DNA of 64,000 nucleotides from Pseudomonas baetica (GCF_019733355.1 NZ_JAIHLQ010000008.1:62001-126000); one strand, 5' to 3'; shown: positions 50,052 to 60,379, numbered from the stretch's first letter. Numbers and translations are program-made. The notes: generated by a model not told the origin, from the sequence alone.

Positions 50052-53000
50052 ATGGCTGACGCCGACGTTCAAGGCATGCTGATTCGTATCGAGGCTACTA
50101 CGGCACAGCTCCGCCAGGAGATCGCCCGAGGCGAGGCGGCGGTTGCGCAGTCGGCCGGCAAAATGGATACGAGTCTTGGGCGTATCGATTCTGCGTTTGA
50201 TCGCGCAGGGGCGAGCGCGCAAAGCGCTGGCGGGCTTATCAAGGGTGCCTTGGCGGCTGCCATTGGCGCCGCTTCTATCGGTACCATAATCAAGACTGCC
50301 GACTCCTACTCGCAGATGTCCGACCGTATTGGTCTGGCGACCAAGAGCTTCGGCGAGTACAACACGGTGCAAGAGCGATTGCTTGCCACCGCAAATCGCA
50401 CCTACCGTCCACTTGAAGAGGCGCAAGAACTCTACATCCGCACCTCCGACAGCCTTAGATCTATGGGGCTTAGCGCTGACCAGTCCATGGATGTCATGGA
50501 CAGTTTTAGCTACCTTCTGGTGACAAACTCGGCATCTGCTGACAAGGCCAGCTCTGCCATCGATGCGTATTCGAAGTCGCTGCAGACTGGCAAGGTTGAG
50601 GCCGATTCCTGGCAGGCGATACTCGCCGCGATGCCTACGATTGTCGACACTCTCTCAAAATCAACAAACAAGTCTGCCGAGGAAATCCGAAGCCTGGGCG
50701 CGCAAGGCAAGCTCAGCCTCGACACCTTGACTCAGGGTTTGCGCAAGAGCGCTGAGGCGAACGGCCTGCTCGCTGACAGCATGGGCGTAGCGGTTCGCGA
50801 TGCAATGGTGGCGCTCAACAACGCTTTCACTGTGTACATCGGGCAGCTCAACGAAACAACTGACGGCACTGGGCTTCTTGCGTCCGGAATATCAGTGCTG
50901 GCTGAGAACTTCGGAACAATTGCTGAGGTTGCTGGTGTCGCTGCTGCCGGTGCTCTCGCAGCTTATGCTCGCGGGCTTGCCGCGTCGGCTGCAGGTGCTG
51001 TCCTTGCGACGAAGGCGGCCATTGACGACGCGATGGCTCGTCGAGCCCAAGCTACAGCCATATTGCTCGCGGCCCAGGCCGATCAGCAAAAAGCGCAAAC
51101 GGCGGTTTTCCTTGCAGAGAAGGAGCTTGCCGCCTCGAAGACCCGTATCAGCGGCATGGCAGTTGAAAAGCAACTGTCGCTGCAGCTTGCGGAAGCTCGC
51201 ATGTTGGAAGCTCGCGCTACGACAGCGGTAGGAGCAGCGCAGGGAGCCATCGTTGGAACTGGTCGAACTCTGCTCGGATTGCTGGGTGGCCCGGCAGGTA
51301 TAGCGATGCTCGCCATTGGCGCAGCCACTGCGTTTCTCACCCTGCGAGACAATACCGGCTATCTGGAAAAGAAGCTGGGTGATCTTGCTGACCCTATCGA
51401 AAAGCTTACCAAGCGGTTCAACGAGCTTGATCGTGCCGGAAAGTCGGTGACTCTGCGCGGGCTTCAGGAAAATATCGCCGATACGCAGAGCAAGGTTGCT
51501 CAAATGTCTGGCGCTATGGCCGACAAATTCGAGAATGACCTTCGTAGCATGGGGGCTGCGGGGGCTGACGGCCTCATGGCAGGGTTGGTTAGTCTGCCAG
51601 GGGACACACAGGCGGCGCTTGATCGTGTGCGCAAGGCGTCAAAGGACCAGGCCTCTGGCATCGTAGTGGACTGGAAGGCGGTGGCTGATGAGCTGCGGCT
51701 TGTTCCTGGTGTCACGGAGGAGATGGCAGTTTCTATTGAGGAAAGTGGCACCTCCTCGGCAACTGCGGCCGCACAGCTCGCCAAGCTGAAGGATACGGTC
51801 TCTCAGCTAGCCGGTGAAACCAACGCTCTCACCCAGGCCGAGCGTGAAAACGCTGCGGCAAAGGCGGAAGCGGCTGGCGTGGGCCAGAAATATCTGGAGC
51901 AGCTGCAAAAGCAGCTCGCGACCTCTCAGGACAAAACCGCAGTAGAGGCTGCTAATCGATTCATTTCCGAGAACAAGCTTCTCACCAAGGAAATGGCGGC
52001 CGAGATCCTTAAGGTTGCGGCCGCGAAGGACGCCCAGAAGGCTGCGGACGATGCAGCCACTAAGGCAACCAAAAGCGGCACTAGTGCCGCTAAGGAAGCG
52101 GCGACCGAAGCGAAAAACCAGGCTAAGGCCCTTACCGACCTCAAGGCCCAGGCCGATATCGCCATCCAGTCGGCCACCGGTTTGGCGGCGGCATACCTGG
52201 CCGGTACGGACAAATCCCGCGAGTTCAGCCTTCAGCAAAAGGTCGAAGAGGCCCTGCTTAAAACCGGCGCGGCGGCACGGGCGGAAGTGGAGAAGGCACT
52301 GAAGGCCCAACAGGACGCGCAGGACAAGCTCAACGTCAGCCAGTCGGCGTACAACCTTCAACAAGAAACGGCGGACTTGATTGCGCAAGCCAAGGCCACC
52401 CTGATGGGCGCCGATGCGCTGGCTGCGTACAACGCGGAAAAGGCGCTGACCATTGCGCTTGCCGGCAAGAACATCGAAGTCGGCAGCGAAGAATATAAAC
52501 AAATGCTGGCTGCGACCGAGGCGCAGAAGGAGGCGCTCAAACTTGTTCAGCAGGCAGGTAGCGCTGGCGGAATCATGGAGCGCCTGTATCCTGAGGCGAA
52601 GCTGCTCAAGGATTACACCGCTGATCAGGAAGCACTCAACGCTGCAATGGCGCTGTATCCAAAGAATGCAGCGAGCTACCAGGATGCCCTCGCCAAGCTT
52701 GGCAACGAGTACGAGGTCAACCGCAGCAAGGCCACGATCTGGGGGCAGATGACCGAGGGCGCAATCGATCGTATCGACGAGGCCTTTGCCAGTGCTTGGG
52801 GCAACATTGGCAGCGGTGCGGAAAGCCTGTGGGATAACCTGAAGAAAGGTTTCAAGCAGACCTTGGGCGAAATCGCTCACATGCTCACCACCAAGCCCCT
52901 GCTGGCCTCGATCAGCAACTGGCTGACTGGTTCCGACAACGGCCAGGGCTTATCTTCGGTATGGGGCAAGCTTCTTGGTAGCGCAACGGGTCAGGGCGGA

Positions 53001-55850
53001 TCCGCGGGCGATGCTAACGGCTGGGGTGGCATGGTCAGCCTCGGCAAAAACCTGTATTCGGCGTGGAGCAATCTCACTGGCGTCGGATCTTCCATTGCGT
53101 CGGGCTACGCGTCCGGCGGTGTCAGTGGCGCAATCTCGGGCGGTGCAGGCTACTACGGCAACATGCTTTCCAACATCGCCAGCACATTGAGTGGTGGTTT
53201 CACCAGCTTGATTGGCGGCAATATCGCTATCACGGGGGCGACCGCTGCCGGGACTGCTGCGACTACCGCCGCTTTGACTGGGGTGACTGCTGCTCAGGCC
53301 GCTGCTGCCGCTGCGACGGTGGGCGCCGAAGGGATCACGGCGGCTGCACTTCAGGGCGCTATTGCCGAGGGTGCGGCCTCTATAGGCACGAACATCGGCG
53401 TGGCCGGTGCGACCACGGCGGCGGCCTCTCAAGGTATTGCCGCGTCAATCTCGGGCGCACTCAGCAGTGCAGCAGCAATGTGGCCACTGGCAGTCATCAT
53501 GGGCATGTACCAGTCCGGCAAGCTGTACGATGCCGGGGTTCGCCCAAGCATGAGCGAGATGCAGGCCACTGGCGGCGACACTGCGCTGGGCAAGGCCACC
53601 ATGGCACCGATTGCCCTGCAATCCGGAATCATGGAGCTGACCGACAAAATCAACAGCAAGCTGGTGGGTGGCAAGCTGGCTGCAATCATCAGCGGATCAA
53701 CCTTGCACCAGGCGGTTTGGGGTGCGGTGGGCAAGAAGCTGTTCGGCGGCGCTTGGGAAACCAAGGACGGCGGTATCTCGCTCGGCGTGGAAGATGGCGA
53801 GTTCGATGCTCAGCAGTACATTTACCAGAAGAAGAAAGGCGGCCTGTTCTCCAGCAGCAAGAAGCGCACGCGCTACAGCGAGCTGGATGCAGACACGGCC
53901 GCTTCGCTCGGTGGCGCCTATAACGAGAAGATCCTCAATTCCATGGGGTTGTTCTCGGCACTCGGCGTTCAACTCAGCGAGTCGGTCTTCGACGGGCTGA
54001 ACGTGGCGGCCACCAAGATCAGCACCCAGGGCAAGACGCCGGAAGCGATCCAGGAGGAGCTGGACAAGTGGTTTTCTGGCTTGGGTGACTCAGCCGTTTC
54101 GGCGATCAATGCGGCGACCAACTCCGGCCTGGAGAATTACAACTTCGAGGCGCTGACCACGTTCGTCAACAACCTGTACAGCGTCAATGACTCTTTCGAC
54201 ATGCTGGGTCTGAAGCTGTACGACGTGTCGGTCAGCACGGGCTTTATGGCTGAGCAATTGATTGCCATGGCGGGCGGGCTGGAAGCCCTGAAAGCCGGAG
54301 AAATTTCCTTTTTCGAGAATTTCTACACGGACACGGAAAAGGCCGACTACGCGCTGTCGACAGTGAACAAGCAGTTCGAAGCGATGGGCGTGAAGCTGCC
54401 GGGTACACGTGATGCGTATCGGGACATGGTCGAAGCGCTGGATCGGACAACCGAGTCGGGTCGGCAGATGTACGTCACGCTTACCGGCCTGTCTGGTAGC
54501 GCTGCGCAGTCGTTTTCTATCCTCGAGCAGCGGGCCACGGAGGCGCAGCAGAAAGCGGCCGAGGCGGCTCAGGCCATTATCGATTCGCTGATGGGTGCAG
54601 TGACTGGGGCCAGTAGCGCCGTACAACGCGCCATCTCTGCCCAGCAGAAGGCTACGACCGAAGCCTACAACGCTCGCGTCACTTCGCTGAACGACATGGT
54701 CAGCACCGCGACGGAAAACGTCACTGGCTTGAAATCTGTTGGCAATGATCTGAGTGCTGCACTCAAAGCTCTGCGCGGCGATTCGGATGACGCCGTGAAG
54801 ATGCTGCGAGCCCAGGCGCAAGCCACGCTGCAAAGCGCTCTGGCCACGGCTCGCTCCGGTGGGTCGCTGTCAGGCTTCACCGGTCTGGAAGACGCGCTCG
54901 AAACCGTCAGCAATAACAACACTGACCTGTACGGCTCCATGGAGGATTTCGCCCGGGATCAGGGGCGCACGGCTAACGTCGTGGCCGAGCTGAACGGCAT
55001 CAATGGCAAGCAGCTCACCACTGCAGAGAAGTCGCTGAAGGGATTGGAGACGCAAATCGAGCTAGCCAAGGCGGCGTATGACGCTCAGATGGCTCAGTTC
55101 GATTCGCAGTTGGCCTTCGCCCAGGCGCAGATGGATGCGCTCAACGGCGTCGACAACTCGGTCATGGGTGTTACGGCGGCCATCAATGCGATGAACGCGG
55201 CGGTGGTTGCGGCGCTGGCAGGCATGGGCGGGAAGGGAACAACCAACTCGGCCGCCACCAACGGTACCTTCATTGATTCGGTCTATAAGGATGTGCTCGG
55301 CCGCGATGCGGATGACGCCGGCAAGCAGTACTGGTTAGGTCAGGTGGCTAGCGGCAACGTGCCCCTCGATCAACTTGCTCAGGCCGTCGCCAATGCGGCC
55401 AAGCTGAACAGCAATGAGAAGGTCAAGGCGGGTTATGCCACCGGTGGCCTTGTCTCCGGTCCTGGCACCGGTACCAGCGACAGCATTTTTGCCCGGCTCT
55501 CGAATGGCGAGTACGTCATGCAAGCGTCCGCGGTGAGCATGTTCGGTACCGGTCTACTCGATCAGATGAATGCCGGACTGGTCCCGGCCTTCGCAACTGG
55601 TGGTGGCATTGGCGAATCAGGGCCTCAGCTGGAGGTCACAGGCCCGAGCCGGATTTTCAATGCCAACCAGACGGCGTCAATGCTGCGGGGTGGCGGAGAT
55701 AACGCTGCGCTCTTGTCCGAACTCAAGCAGATGCGTGAGGAAAACAAATCGCAGCGGTTCCAGATCGCCAAGACCAATCAGCAAGTCGCCTCGCTGCTTC
55801 AGAAGTGGGACACCGAAGGTGCGCCAAAAGAAAGGGATTACGCCCTATGA
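50052..55850 (+). CDS. Tail tape measure protein with a C-terminal DUF4214 segment
   Basis: 1932 residues, which by the usual about 1.5 angstrom per residue implies a tail near 290 nm. The N-terminal domain (about 1-220) has the tape-measure signature (SYSQMSDRIGLATKSFGEYN and on). Long Ala-rich coiled coils and a hydrophobic stretch (about 390-430) follow, with Gly/Ala-rich segments near 1000-1130. Residues about 1735-1790 read FIDSVYKDVLGRDADDAGKQ and YWLGQVASGNVPLDQLAQAV, a DUF4214 unit related to the one in the 60461-62269 protein. It sets tail length and helps DNA ejection. Confidence 0.93.
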   Translation: MADADVQGMLIRIEATTAQLRQEIARGEAAVAQSAGKMDTSLGRIDSAFDRAGASAQSAGGLIKGALAAAIGAASIGTIIKTADSYSQMSDRIGLATKSFGEYNTVQERLLATANRTYRPLEEAQELYIRTSDSLRSMGLSADQSMDVMDSFSYLLVTNSASADKASSAIDAYSKSLQTGKVEADSWQAILAAMPTIVDTLSKSTNKSAEEIRSLGAQGKLSLDTLTQGLRKSAEANGLLADSMGVAVRDAMVALNNAFTVYIGQLNETTDGTGLLASGISVLAENFGTIAEVAGVAAAGALAAYARGLAASAAGAVLATKAAIDDAMARRAQATAILLAAQADQQKAQTAVFLAEKELAASKTRISGMAVEKQLSLQLAEARMLEARATTAVGAAQGAIVGTGRTLLGLLGGPAGIAMLAIGAATAFLTLRDNTGYLEKKLGDLADPIEKLTKRFNELDRAGKSVTLRGLQENIADTQSKVAQMSGAMADKFENDLRSMGAAGADGLMAGLVSLPGDTQAALDRVRKASKDQASGIVVDWKAVADELRLVPGVTEEMAVSIEESGTSSATAAAQLAKLKDTVSQLAGETNALTQAERENAAAKAEAAGVGQKYLEQLQKQLATSQDKTAVEAANRFISENKLLTKEMAAEILKVAAAKDAQKAADDAATKATKSGTSAAKEAATEAKNQAKALTDLKAQADIAIQSATGLAAAYLAGTDKSREFSLQQKVEEALLKTGAAARAEVEKALKAQQDAQDKLNVSQSAYNLQQETADLIAQAKATLMGADALAAYNAEKALTIALAGKNIEVGSEEYKQMLAATEAQKEALKLVQQAGSAGGIMERLYPEAKLLKDYTADQEALNAAMALYPKNAASYQDALAKLGNEYEVNRSKATIWGQMTEGAIDRIDEAFASAWGNIGSGAESLWDNLKKGFKQTLGEIAHMLTTKPLLASISNWLTGSDNGQGLSSVWGKLLGSATGQGGSAGDANGWGGMVSLGKNLYSAWSNLTGVGSSIASGYASGGVSGAISGGAGYYGNMLSNIASTLSGGFTSLIGGNIAITGATAAGTAATTAALTGVTAAQAAAAAATVGAEGITAAALQGAIAEGAASIGTNIGVAGATTAAASQGIAASISGALSSAAAMWPLAVIMGMYQSGKLYDAGVRPSMSEMQATGGDTALGKATMAPIALQSGIMELTDKINSKLVGGKLAAIISGSTLHQAVWGAVGKKLFGGAWETKDGGISLGVEDGEFDAQQYIYQKKKGGLFSSSKKRTRYSELDADTAASLGGAYNEKILNSMGLFSALGVQLSESVFDGLNVAATKISTQGKTPEAIQEELDKWFSGLGDSAVSAINAATNSGLENYNFEALTTFVNNLYSVNDSFDMLGLKLYDVSVSTGFMAEQLIAMAGGLEALKAGEISFFENFYTDTEKADYALSTVNKQFEAMGVKLPGTRDAYRDMVEALDRTTESGRQMYVTLTGLSGSAAQSFSILEQRATEAQQKAAEAAQAIIDSLMGAVTGASSAVQRAISAQQKATTEAYNARVTSLNDMVSTATENVTGLKSVGNDLSAALKALRGDSDDAVKMLRAQAQATLQSALATARSGGSLSGFTGLEDALETVSNNNTDLYGSMEDFARDQGRTANVVAELNGINGKQLTTAEKSLKGLETQIELAKAAYDAQMAQFDSQLAFAQAQMDALNGVDNSVMGVTAAINAMNAAVVAALAGMGGKGTTNSAATNGTFIDSVYKDVLGRDADDAGKQYWLGQVASGNVPLDQLAQAVANAAKLNSNEKVKAGYATGGLVSGPGTGTSDSIFARLSNGEYVMQASAVSMFGTGLLDQMNAGLVPAFATGGGIGESGPQLEVTGPSRIFNANQTASMLRGGGDNAALLSELKQMREENKSQRFQIAKTNQQVASLLQKWDTEGAPKERDYAL

Positions 55851-56749
55851 GACTCATCAAGCCGGTTGAAATAACACCGGCCAAGTTGATCAGCAGCAAC
55901 GTGCCTGAAACGGACTTCGCGGCATGGGTTTCGACCACTGCCTACGATATCGATACCAAGGTGATTTGGAATCACCACATTTACCAAGCGCTGGCCGCCG
56001 TCCCGGCTGGAGTCAAGCCGGGCGAAGAGGTGATCGACAAGGATCATCCTGCCAAGTGGCTAGATCTGGGCTCTACCAATCGCTGGCGGATGTTCGACAA
56101 CAAGGTGGAGTCGCTGACTACCAACCCCGGCACGATTGAAGTCACGATCAAGCCGGGGGCGGTGGTCAACTCCCTGGCCTTGTTCAACCTCAAGGGCAAG
56201 TCGGTCACCGTCTCGATGGTCGATGCACTGGAAGGGGAGGTGTACCGCAAAGAGATCAGCTTGGTCGATGCTGGAGTGACTAACTGGTACGACTGGTTTT
56301 TCGAGCCAATCGGCATTCGCACTGACGTTGTGGTGCTTGATATGCCGGCTTACGGCTCGGCCAATATCGTACTGACCATCGATGCCGGAGCCGAGGTGGC
56401 AGCGGTTGGTCATGTGGTGATCGGTGCTGTGAAGCAAATCGGCACGGCACTGTATGGCAGCTCGGTCGGGATCAACGACTACAGCCGCAAATCCACCGAC
56501 GACTTCGGCAACACCGTAGTCATTCAGCGCTCGTTCTCCAACCGAGCTGATTTCGACATCGCGCTGGACACATCCGAGGTGACTCGCGTTCGGCGCCTTC
56601 TGGCTGATCTGCGCGCCACGCCGGTGGTGTGGATCGGCGAAGAATCGTACGAGGCCACCATCCTTTTTGGCTTCTACAAAGACTTTCAGATCGTGTTCTC
56701 GGGCCCGACTGTTTCCGACTGCTCCATTACTGTTGAAGGGGTTATCTGA
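55847..56749 (+). CDS. Distal tail / tail tip protein with carbohydrate-binding-like domain
   Basis: A 300-residue protein, coupled to the tape measure by a 4-base overlap. Motifs are AWVSTTAYDIDTKVIWNHHI and YQALAAVPAGVKPGEEVIDK (a carbohydrate-binding-like module seen in tail proteins), then beta-rich sequence. Its position after the tape measure fits a distal tail/tip component. No better assignment is possible. Confidence 0.7.
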   Translation: MRLIKPVEITPAKLISSNVPETDFAAWVSTTAYDIDTKVIWNHHIYQALAAVPAGVKPGEEVIDKDHPAKWLDLGSTNRWRMFDNKVESLTTNPGTIEVTIKPGAVVNSLALFNLKGKSVTVSMVDALEGEVYRKEISLVDAGVTNWYDWFFEPIGIRTDVVVLDMPAYGSANIVLTIDAGAEVAAVGHVVIGAVKQIGTALYGSSVGINDYSRKSTDDFGNTVVIQRSFSNRADFDIALDTSEVTRVRRLLADLRATPVVWIGEESYEATILFGFYKDFQIVFSGPTVSDCSITVEGVI

Positions 56750-58365
56750 TGGCCGTACCTGTTATTTCGAACCTGCCGCCGGCGCCGACGCGGGCGGACG
56801 GTTCCGCCGATTTTTCTAGCAAGGCGGATGCGTTGGCCGGTGCGCTGCAGCCGATGGTTGTGCAGGTCAACATTGCCACCCAATGGATGGCCGGGCAATT
56901 GACCGAGGCGCAAGCCCAGGCTGCTGCTGCCGCTGCTTCTGCGTTGGCTGCTGCCAATTCCGCCACCGCCGCGAACGCCTCGAAGAACGCCGCTGCCCAG
57001 TCGGCCATCGATGCCACCAACAATGGCGCAGCGCAAGTGGCCTTGGCTGCGAATCAGGTAACCCTGGCAGTTAGCGCTAAGAACTCTGCCGAGGCGGCTG
57101 CCGCTGCCGCGGGCGCAGCAGCGGGCTTGCCATCACTGGTCGGCAATGCTTATAGAGTGCTCCGCGTTACGGCTAATGGTTTGGCGGTTGAATGGGGCCT
57201 CGGACTTCCGGTATTGCCTGGGGTTGGTGGCGCGCCCGGCAAGGTCCTAACAATTGCTCCGAACGGGACCTCTCTGGCATGGGCGGAACCTTTCCAGGTT
57301 GGTGACATTTTTACCGGCGCTAGAAATCCGGGTGCGCTCTGGCTTCCGGCTGATGGCTCGATTCGCTTGCAGTCGGCATACCCCGCGCTTTTTGCCGCGG
57401 TAGGCTTGGTCGGTAATAGTATCGGCTCTAATTGGCAGACGATCTCCGTCCCTGTTCAACCAAACAATGTCGCATCAGGTGTTAACGGCACTTCACTGTT
57501 TATTACCAGTACGGGTACGGTGTACCGCAGTACGGATAAAGGGGCCACTTGGGTGGCTGGTACGGCTACCGGAATAACTCCGGTTGCATTAGCTACTAAC
57601 GGTGCGGGTCTGTGGCTTGCCATACCATCTTACGGGACGGGGAAAAGGAGCACAGACGATGGGCTAACATGGAGCGATATCACAGTCCCTACCATTAGCG
57701 GCGGGGTTAACAAGCTTGCATACGCGGGCGGTAACGTATTTATAGCTACAAGTGGCGCTGCAAATACTACGGTATTAGTGTCGACAAATAACGGGACAGC
57801 ATGGACCCCTACAGCACATGGGGGTGGCTCTATCGGCATCACTGCCATAGGGAGTGATGAAGCCGGCATTGTGATTATCAGCAGTAGCACCACGCTGCGA
57901 AGAAGCACGGACTACGGGCAGACATGGGCAGCGCTAACTGCCCCGGCCTCTGGAATTGCCGCTATCGCCACCAACAAGATGGGGACATGGCTTATTGGCG
58001 GGACTAACGGGAATACGAATACTTACCTGAGTACGAACAACGGTGCGGGGTTCGCATTGGTCCCAATGGGTACGACAGCCGGCGCCAACGCGATAATCGC
58101 TATGGAGGGAGCCTTCTTTGTGAGCTTCGGTGGTAGTACAACGCAGTACGTGTATAAAGACTCTGTATTTTCACCAGTTATAACGTCGCAGAACATGCCT
58201 ATTATCGCGCACGCCGGCTCTAACATAATCATCGCCCCGTCGACTAACGCGATTTACCGCGGCCTCCCTTACTCCTACGATCCCGCAACACAGTTCCAGC
58301 TACCCGCGATGCCAATAGTTCAGGGGGTAAAAAGTTATATCAAAGCCTTGGGGGCATCAGCATGA
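56749..58365 (+). CDS. Tail fibre protein with sialidase-like BNR repeats
   Basis: A 538-residue protein. The first 60 residues form a tail-attachment part, followed by an Ala-rich coiled coil (60-130). Residues about 185-215 resemble a phage collar/T4-like motif (GDIFTGARNPGALWLPADGS). From about 250 onwards there are repeated units with the Asp-box-like pattern STDKGATW, STDDGLTW, STNNGTAW, STDYGQTW and STNNGAGF, as in BNR/sialidase propellers. This is the likely receptor-binding protein, recognising a surface sugar. Confidence 0.85.
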   Translation: MAVPVISNLPPAPTRADGSADFSSKADALAGALQPMVVQVNIATQWMAGQLTEAQAQAAAAAASALAAANSATAANASKNAAAQSAIDATNNGAAQVALAANQVTLAVSAKNSAEAAAAAAGAAAGLPSLVGNAYRVLRVTANGLAVEWGLGLPVLPGVGGAPGKVLTIAPNGTSLAWAEPFQVGDIFTGARNPGALWLPADGSIRLQSAYPALFAAVGLVGNSIGSNWQTISVPVQPNNVASGVNGTSLFITSTGTVYRSTDKGATWVAGTATGITPVALATNGAGLWLAIPSYGTGKRSTDDGLTWSDITVPTISGGVNKLAYAGGNVFIATSGAANTTVLVSTNNGTAWTPTAHGGGSIGITAIGSDEAGIVIISSSTTLRRSTDYGQTWAALTAPASGIAAIATNKMGTWLIGGTNGNTNTYLSTNNGAGFALVPMGTTAGANAIIAMEGAFFVSFGGSTTQYVYKDSVFSPVITSQNMPIIAHAGSNIIIAPSTNAIYRGLPYSYDPATQFQLPAMPIVQGVKSYIKALGASA

Positions 58366-58874
58366 TTACTTTATCTGTGTGGAATGAACGCGGCATATAT
58401 ACCGGGGATGTCGAAGTCGACGAAACCGGCGCACTTCCGATGCGAAGCACACCGACCAAACCGCCGAAGCTGACCGGTACTCAGGTAGCGCGCTGGACCG
58501 GCAGCGACTGGGAAAAACTGTCGGCAGCCCCTGAGCCTGCTCAGGCTCCTAACTGGCCGGAGCTTATTGCTGCCCGCCGCTACACCGCTGAAACGGCGGG
58601 CACCACCGTCGAAGGCCTGCCACTCGACACCGGCCGCGACAGCCAAGGCCTGATCACCGGCGCGGCTGTTCAAGCGATAATCGATCCTGCGTATTCGCTG
58701 CACTGGAAAACCTCGACTGGTTTCGTTGAGTTGACCGGTCAGCAGATCCTCGGTGTCGCTTCGATGGTCCGGGCACATGTGCAGAGTTGCTTTGATCGCG
58801 AGGCGGAGCTGCTTGGGTTCGTGGCCGACGGCTCGATCACCGCCGAAATGCTCGAGGAGGGGTGGCCCGCATGA
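58362..58874 (+). CDS. DUF4376 tail protein
   Basis: A 170-residue protein. The C-terminal half (PELIAARRYTAETAGTTVEG, then LPLDTGRDSQGLITGAAVQA) is DUF4376, usually found at the end of or beside tail fibres. It has 4-base overlaps with both neighbours, so it is made with the fibre and is probably a fibre assembly or tip protein. Confidence 0.85.
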   Translation: MITLSVWNERGIYTGDVEVDETGALPMRSTPTKPPKLTGTQVARWTGSDWEKLSAAPEPAQAPNWPELIAARRYTAETAGTTVEGLPLDTGRDSQGLITGAAVQAIIDPAYSLHWKTSTGFVELTGQQILGVASMVRAHVQSCFDREAELLGFVADGSITAEMLEEGWPA

Positions 58875-59275
58875 GCCGATTTATCACCACGCTGAAAACC
58901 GACCAGACCGACCGCCGAACCTACAAGCTGCTCGATGACCTGGTGCTGGCCGATGACGATCAACGCACGATCATCGTACCGGCCGGCTTCGTCACTGACT
59001 TTGCCAGCATCAAGGTTCTGCACAATGCCTTCCTGTTCGTGCTGTTCGCGCTGGTGTCGGGGTACGGCAACTACGCGGCCACGGTGCATGACTGGCTATA
59101 CGAAAATGGTGAGCTCAGCCGCGAGGAGGCAGACGCGGTGTTGTATCGGGCGTTGCGGGCAGAAGGGGTCGCTCGATGGAGAGCCTATTTATTCTGGCTG
59201 GGTGTCAGGATAGGCGGCGCCAAGCACTACACCAAGACCCCGACGCGTTCGGGGTTTTCTTCGTCTGGTGACTGA
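58871..59275 (+). CDS. DUF1353 phage protein
   Basis: A 134-residue protein: VPAGFVTDFASIKVLHNAFL, then ATVHDWLYENGELSREEADA and a hydrophobic LFVLFALVSGYGN. It matches DUF1353, a small phage-tail-region family of unknown function, with the conserved HDWLY motif present. It is translationally coupled to DUF4376. Confidence 0.85.
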   Translation: MSRFITTLKTDQTDRRTYKLLDDLVLADDDQRTIIVPAGFVTDFASIKVLHNAFLFVLFALVSGYGNYAATVHDWLYENGELSREEADAVLYRALRAEGVARWRAYLFWLGVRIGGAKHYTKTPTRSGFSSSGD

Positions 59276-59282
59276 AAAGACA

Positions 59283-59313
59283 AAGCCCCGGTGAGCTGTA
59301 ATCACCAGGGCTT
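59283..59313 (+). terminator. Terminator after DUF1353
   Basis: An AAGCCC...GGTGA / TCACC...GGGCTT stem followed by a T-rich tail, directly after the stop. Probable end of the tail operon. Confidence 0.75.
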
Positions 59314-59377
59314 CTATTTCTCAGATGGGGAACATCCAGAACTTGCCGCAATGCTACCAGCACGGAAGCGAAAGCAA

Positions 59378-59407
59378 AACCCCGGCGGTTCGCTGTTCGC
59401 CGGGGTT
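59378..59407 (+). terminator. Second terminator after the tail operon
   Basis: A perfect 10-bp stem AACCCCGGCG/CGCCGGGGTT with a 10-base loop and T-rich tail. Together with the hairpin at 59283 it gives a double stop. Confidence 0.75.
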
Positions 59408-59548
59408 TCTATTTTCTCCTGCACCCTTTAATACGGGAGAACGTGGGGAGGATCCTAGTCCAGATGAACGGCGAGGATCAAGGGATAATCGAGTGATATC
59501 ATACGGCTATGTTTTCACTGGGAAGGCTGAACAACTCAAGGAGTGAGG

Positions 59549-59662
59549 ATGCATCGATTTTTCGTCGCCGTACTTTCTGGACTATTAATCGCTGGATTTT
59601 TGTATACCTCGTACGCTGCGCAGCCAGGCTTATTGTCCATGCCTGGATGGGGCGCCTTATAA
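59549..59662 (+). CDS. Tiny membrane/exported protein
   Basis: A 37-residue frame with AGGAGTGAGG directly before the ATG at 59549: MHRFFVAVLSGLLIAGFLYT followed by SYAAQPGLLSMPGWGAL. It has one hydrophobic helix and a possible cleavage at YAA. It lies just before the endolysin and could be a small lysis accessory (pinholin- or antiholin-like); that is inference. Confidence 0.55.
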   Translation: MHRFFVAVLSGLLIAGFLYTSYAAQPGLLSMPGWGAL

Positions 59663-59689
59663 ACAGCCCTTGGAAAATATTATGAGAGA

Positions 59690-59717
59690 AGCCCGCCACT
59701 GCGCGGGCTTTTTTTTG
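59690..59717 (+). terminator. Terminator-like hairpin before the endolysin
   Basis: An AGCCCGC/GCGGGCT stem with 6-base loop and T8. It lies just upstream of the endolysin ribosome-binding site (TGGAGAACG), so endolysin expression may require antitermination. Confidence 0.7.
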
Positions 59718-59729
59718 TCTGGAGAACGT

Positions 59730-60167
59730 ATGACCGTAACTGAAAGAGACCGCGACATCCTCGCTCGGACACTTTGGGGTGAAGCTAGAGGTGAGGATCT
59801 CATCGGCCAGATAGCCGTAGCCTGGACCATCCGCAATCGCGTGGAAATGGACCTGCACAACGATGGAAAACCGGATTGGTGGGGGGAAGGTTACGCGGGC
59901 GTATGCTTGAAGCCATGGCAGTTCAGTTGCTGGAATAAGAACGATCCGAACTATCCATACTTGAGTGGCGCCAAGCAGATCCCGCTTCGTGAGTTCGCGC
60001 GCGCGCAGATTGCTGCTGATCATGTGATCGCCGGCACGGCGCCTGACCCTACAGGCGGTGCGACACATTATTACTCCACCACGATGCCAAGGGCTCCGAA
60101 ATGGACCGAGGGCGCCACGCCCATGCTGAGGCTCGGGCATCACATCTTCTTCGCGCATGTACCGTGA
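59730..60167 (+). CDS. SleB-type endolysin (cell wall hydrolase)
   Basis: A 145-residue protein. The ATG at 59730 has GGAG upstream. RDILARTLWGEARGEDLIGQ contains the conserved catalytic-type Glu of the Hydrolase_2/SleB family, followed by VAWTIRNRV, AGVCLKPWQFSCWN and GATHYYST. It cleaves peptidoglycan. It is soluble, without a signal, so it needs the holin at 39023 for release. Confidence 0.9.
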   Translation: MTVTERDRDILARTLWGEARGEDLIGQIAVAWTIRNRVEMDLHNDGKPDWWGEGYAGVCLKPWQFSCWNKNDPNYPYLSGAKQIPLREFARAQIAADHVIAGTAPDPTGGATHYYSTTMPRAPKWTEGATPMLRLGHHIFFAHVP

Positions 60168-60289
60168 ACCCGAGAGCATAAGATTGTGGCACGCGTCTCC
60201 CATTGTTCGTGGTGTCGACTTGCCATTGCTGCGCATTGCATGTAAAGTGGCGTCGACTGTCTCCAATAGTCGATGTTGATATAATTAAA

Positions 60290-60326
60290 AACCCGCACCT
60301 CGACGGAGGATGCGGGTTTTTTTTGC
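60290..60326 (+). terminator. Terminator after the endolysin
   Basis: An ACCCGCA/TGCGGGT stem with a 13-base loop and T8. Confidence 0.8.
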
Positions 60327-60379
60327 CCTTTTTTCAGCGTTTATTTTTACTCACTGAATCAATAAAAATCCGGACAATA

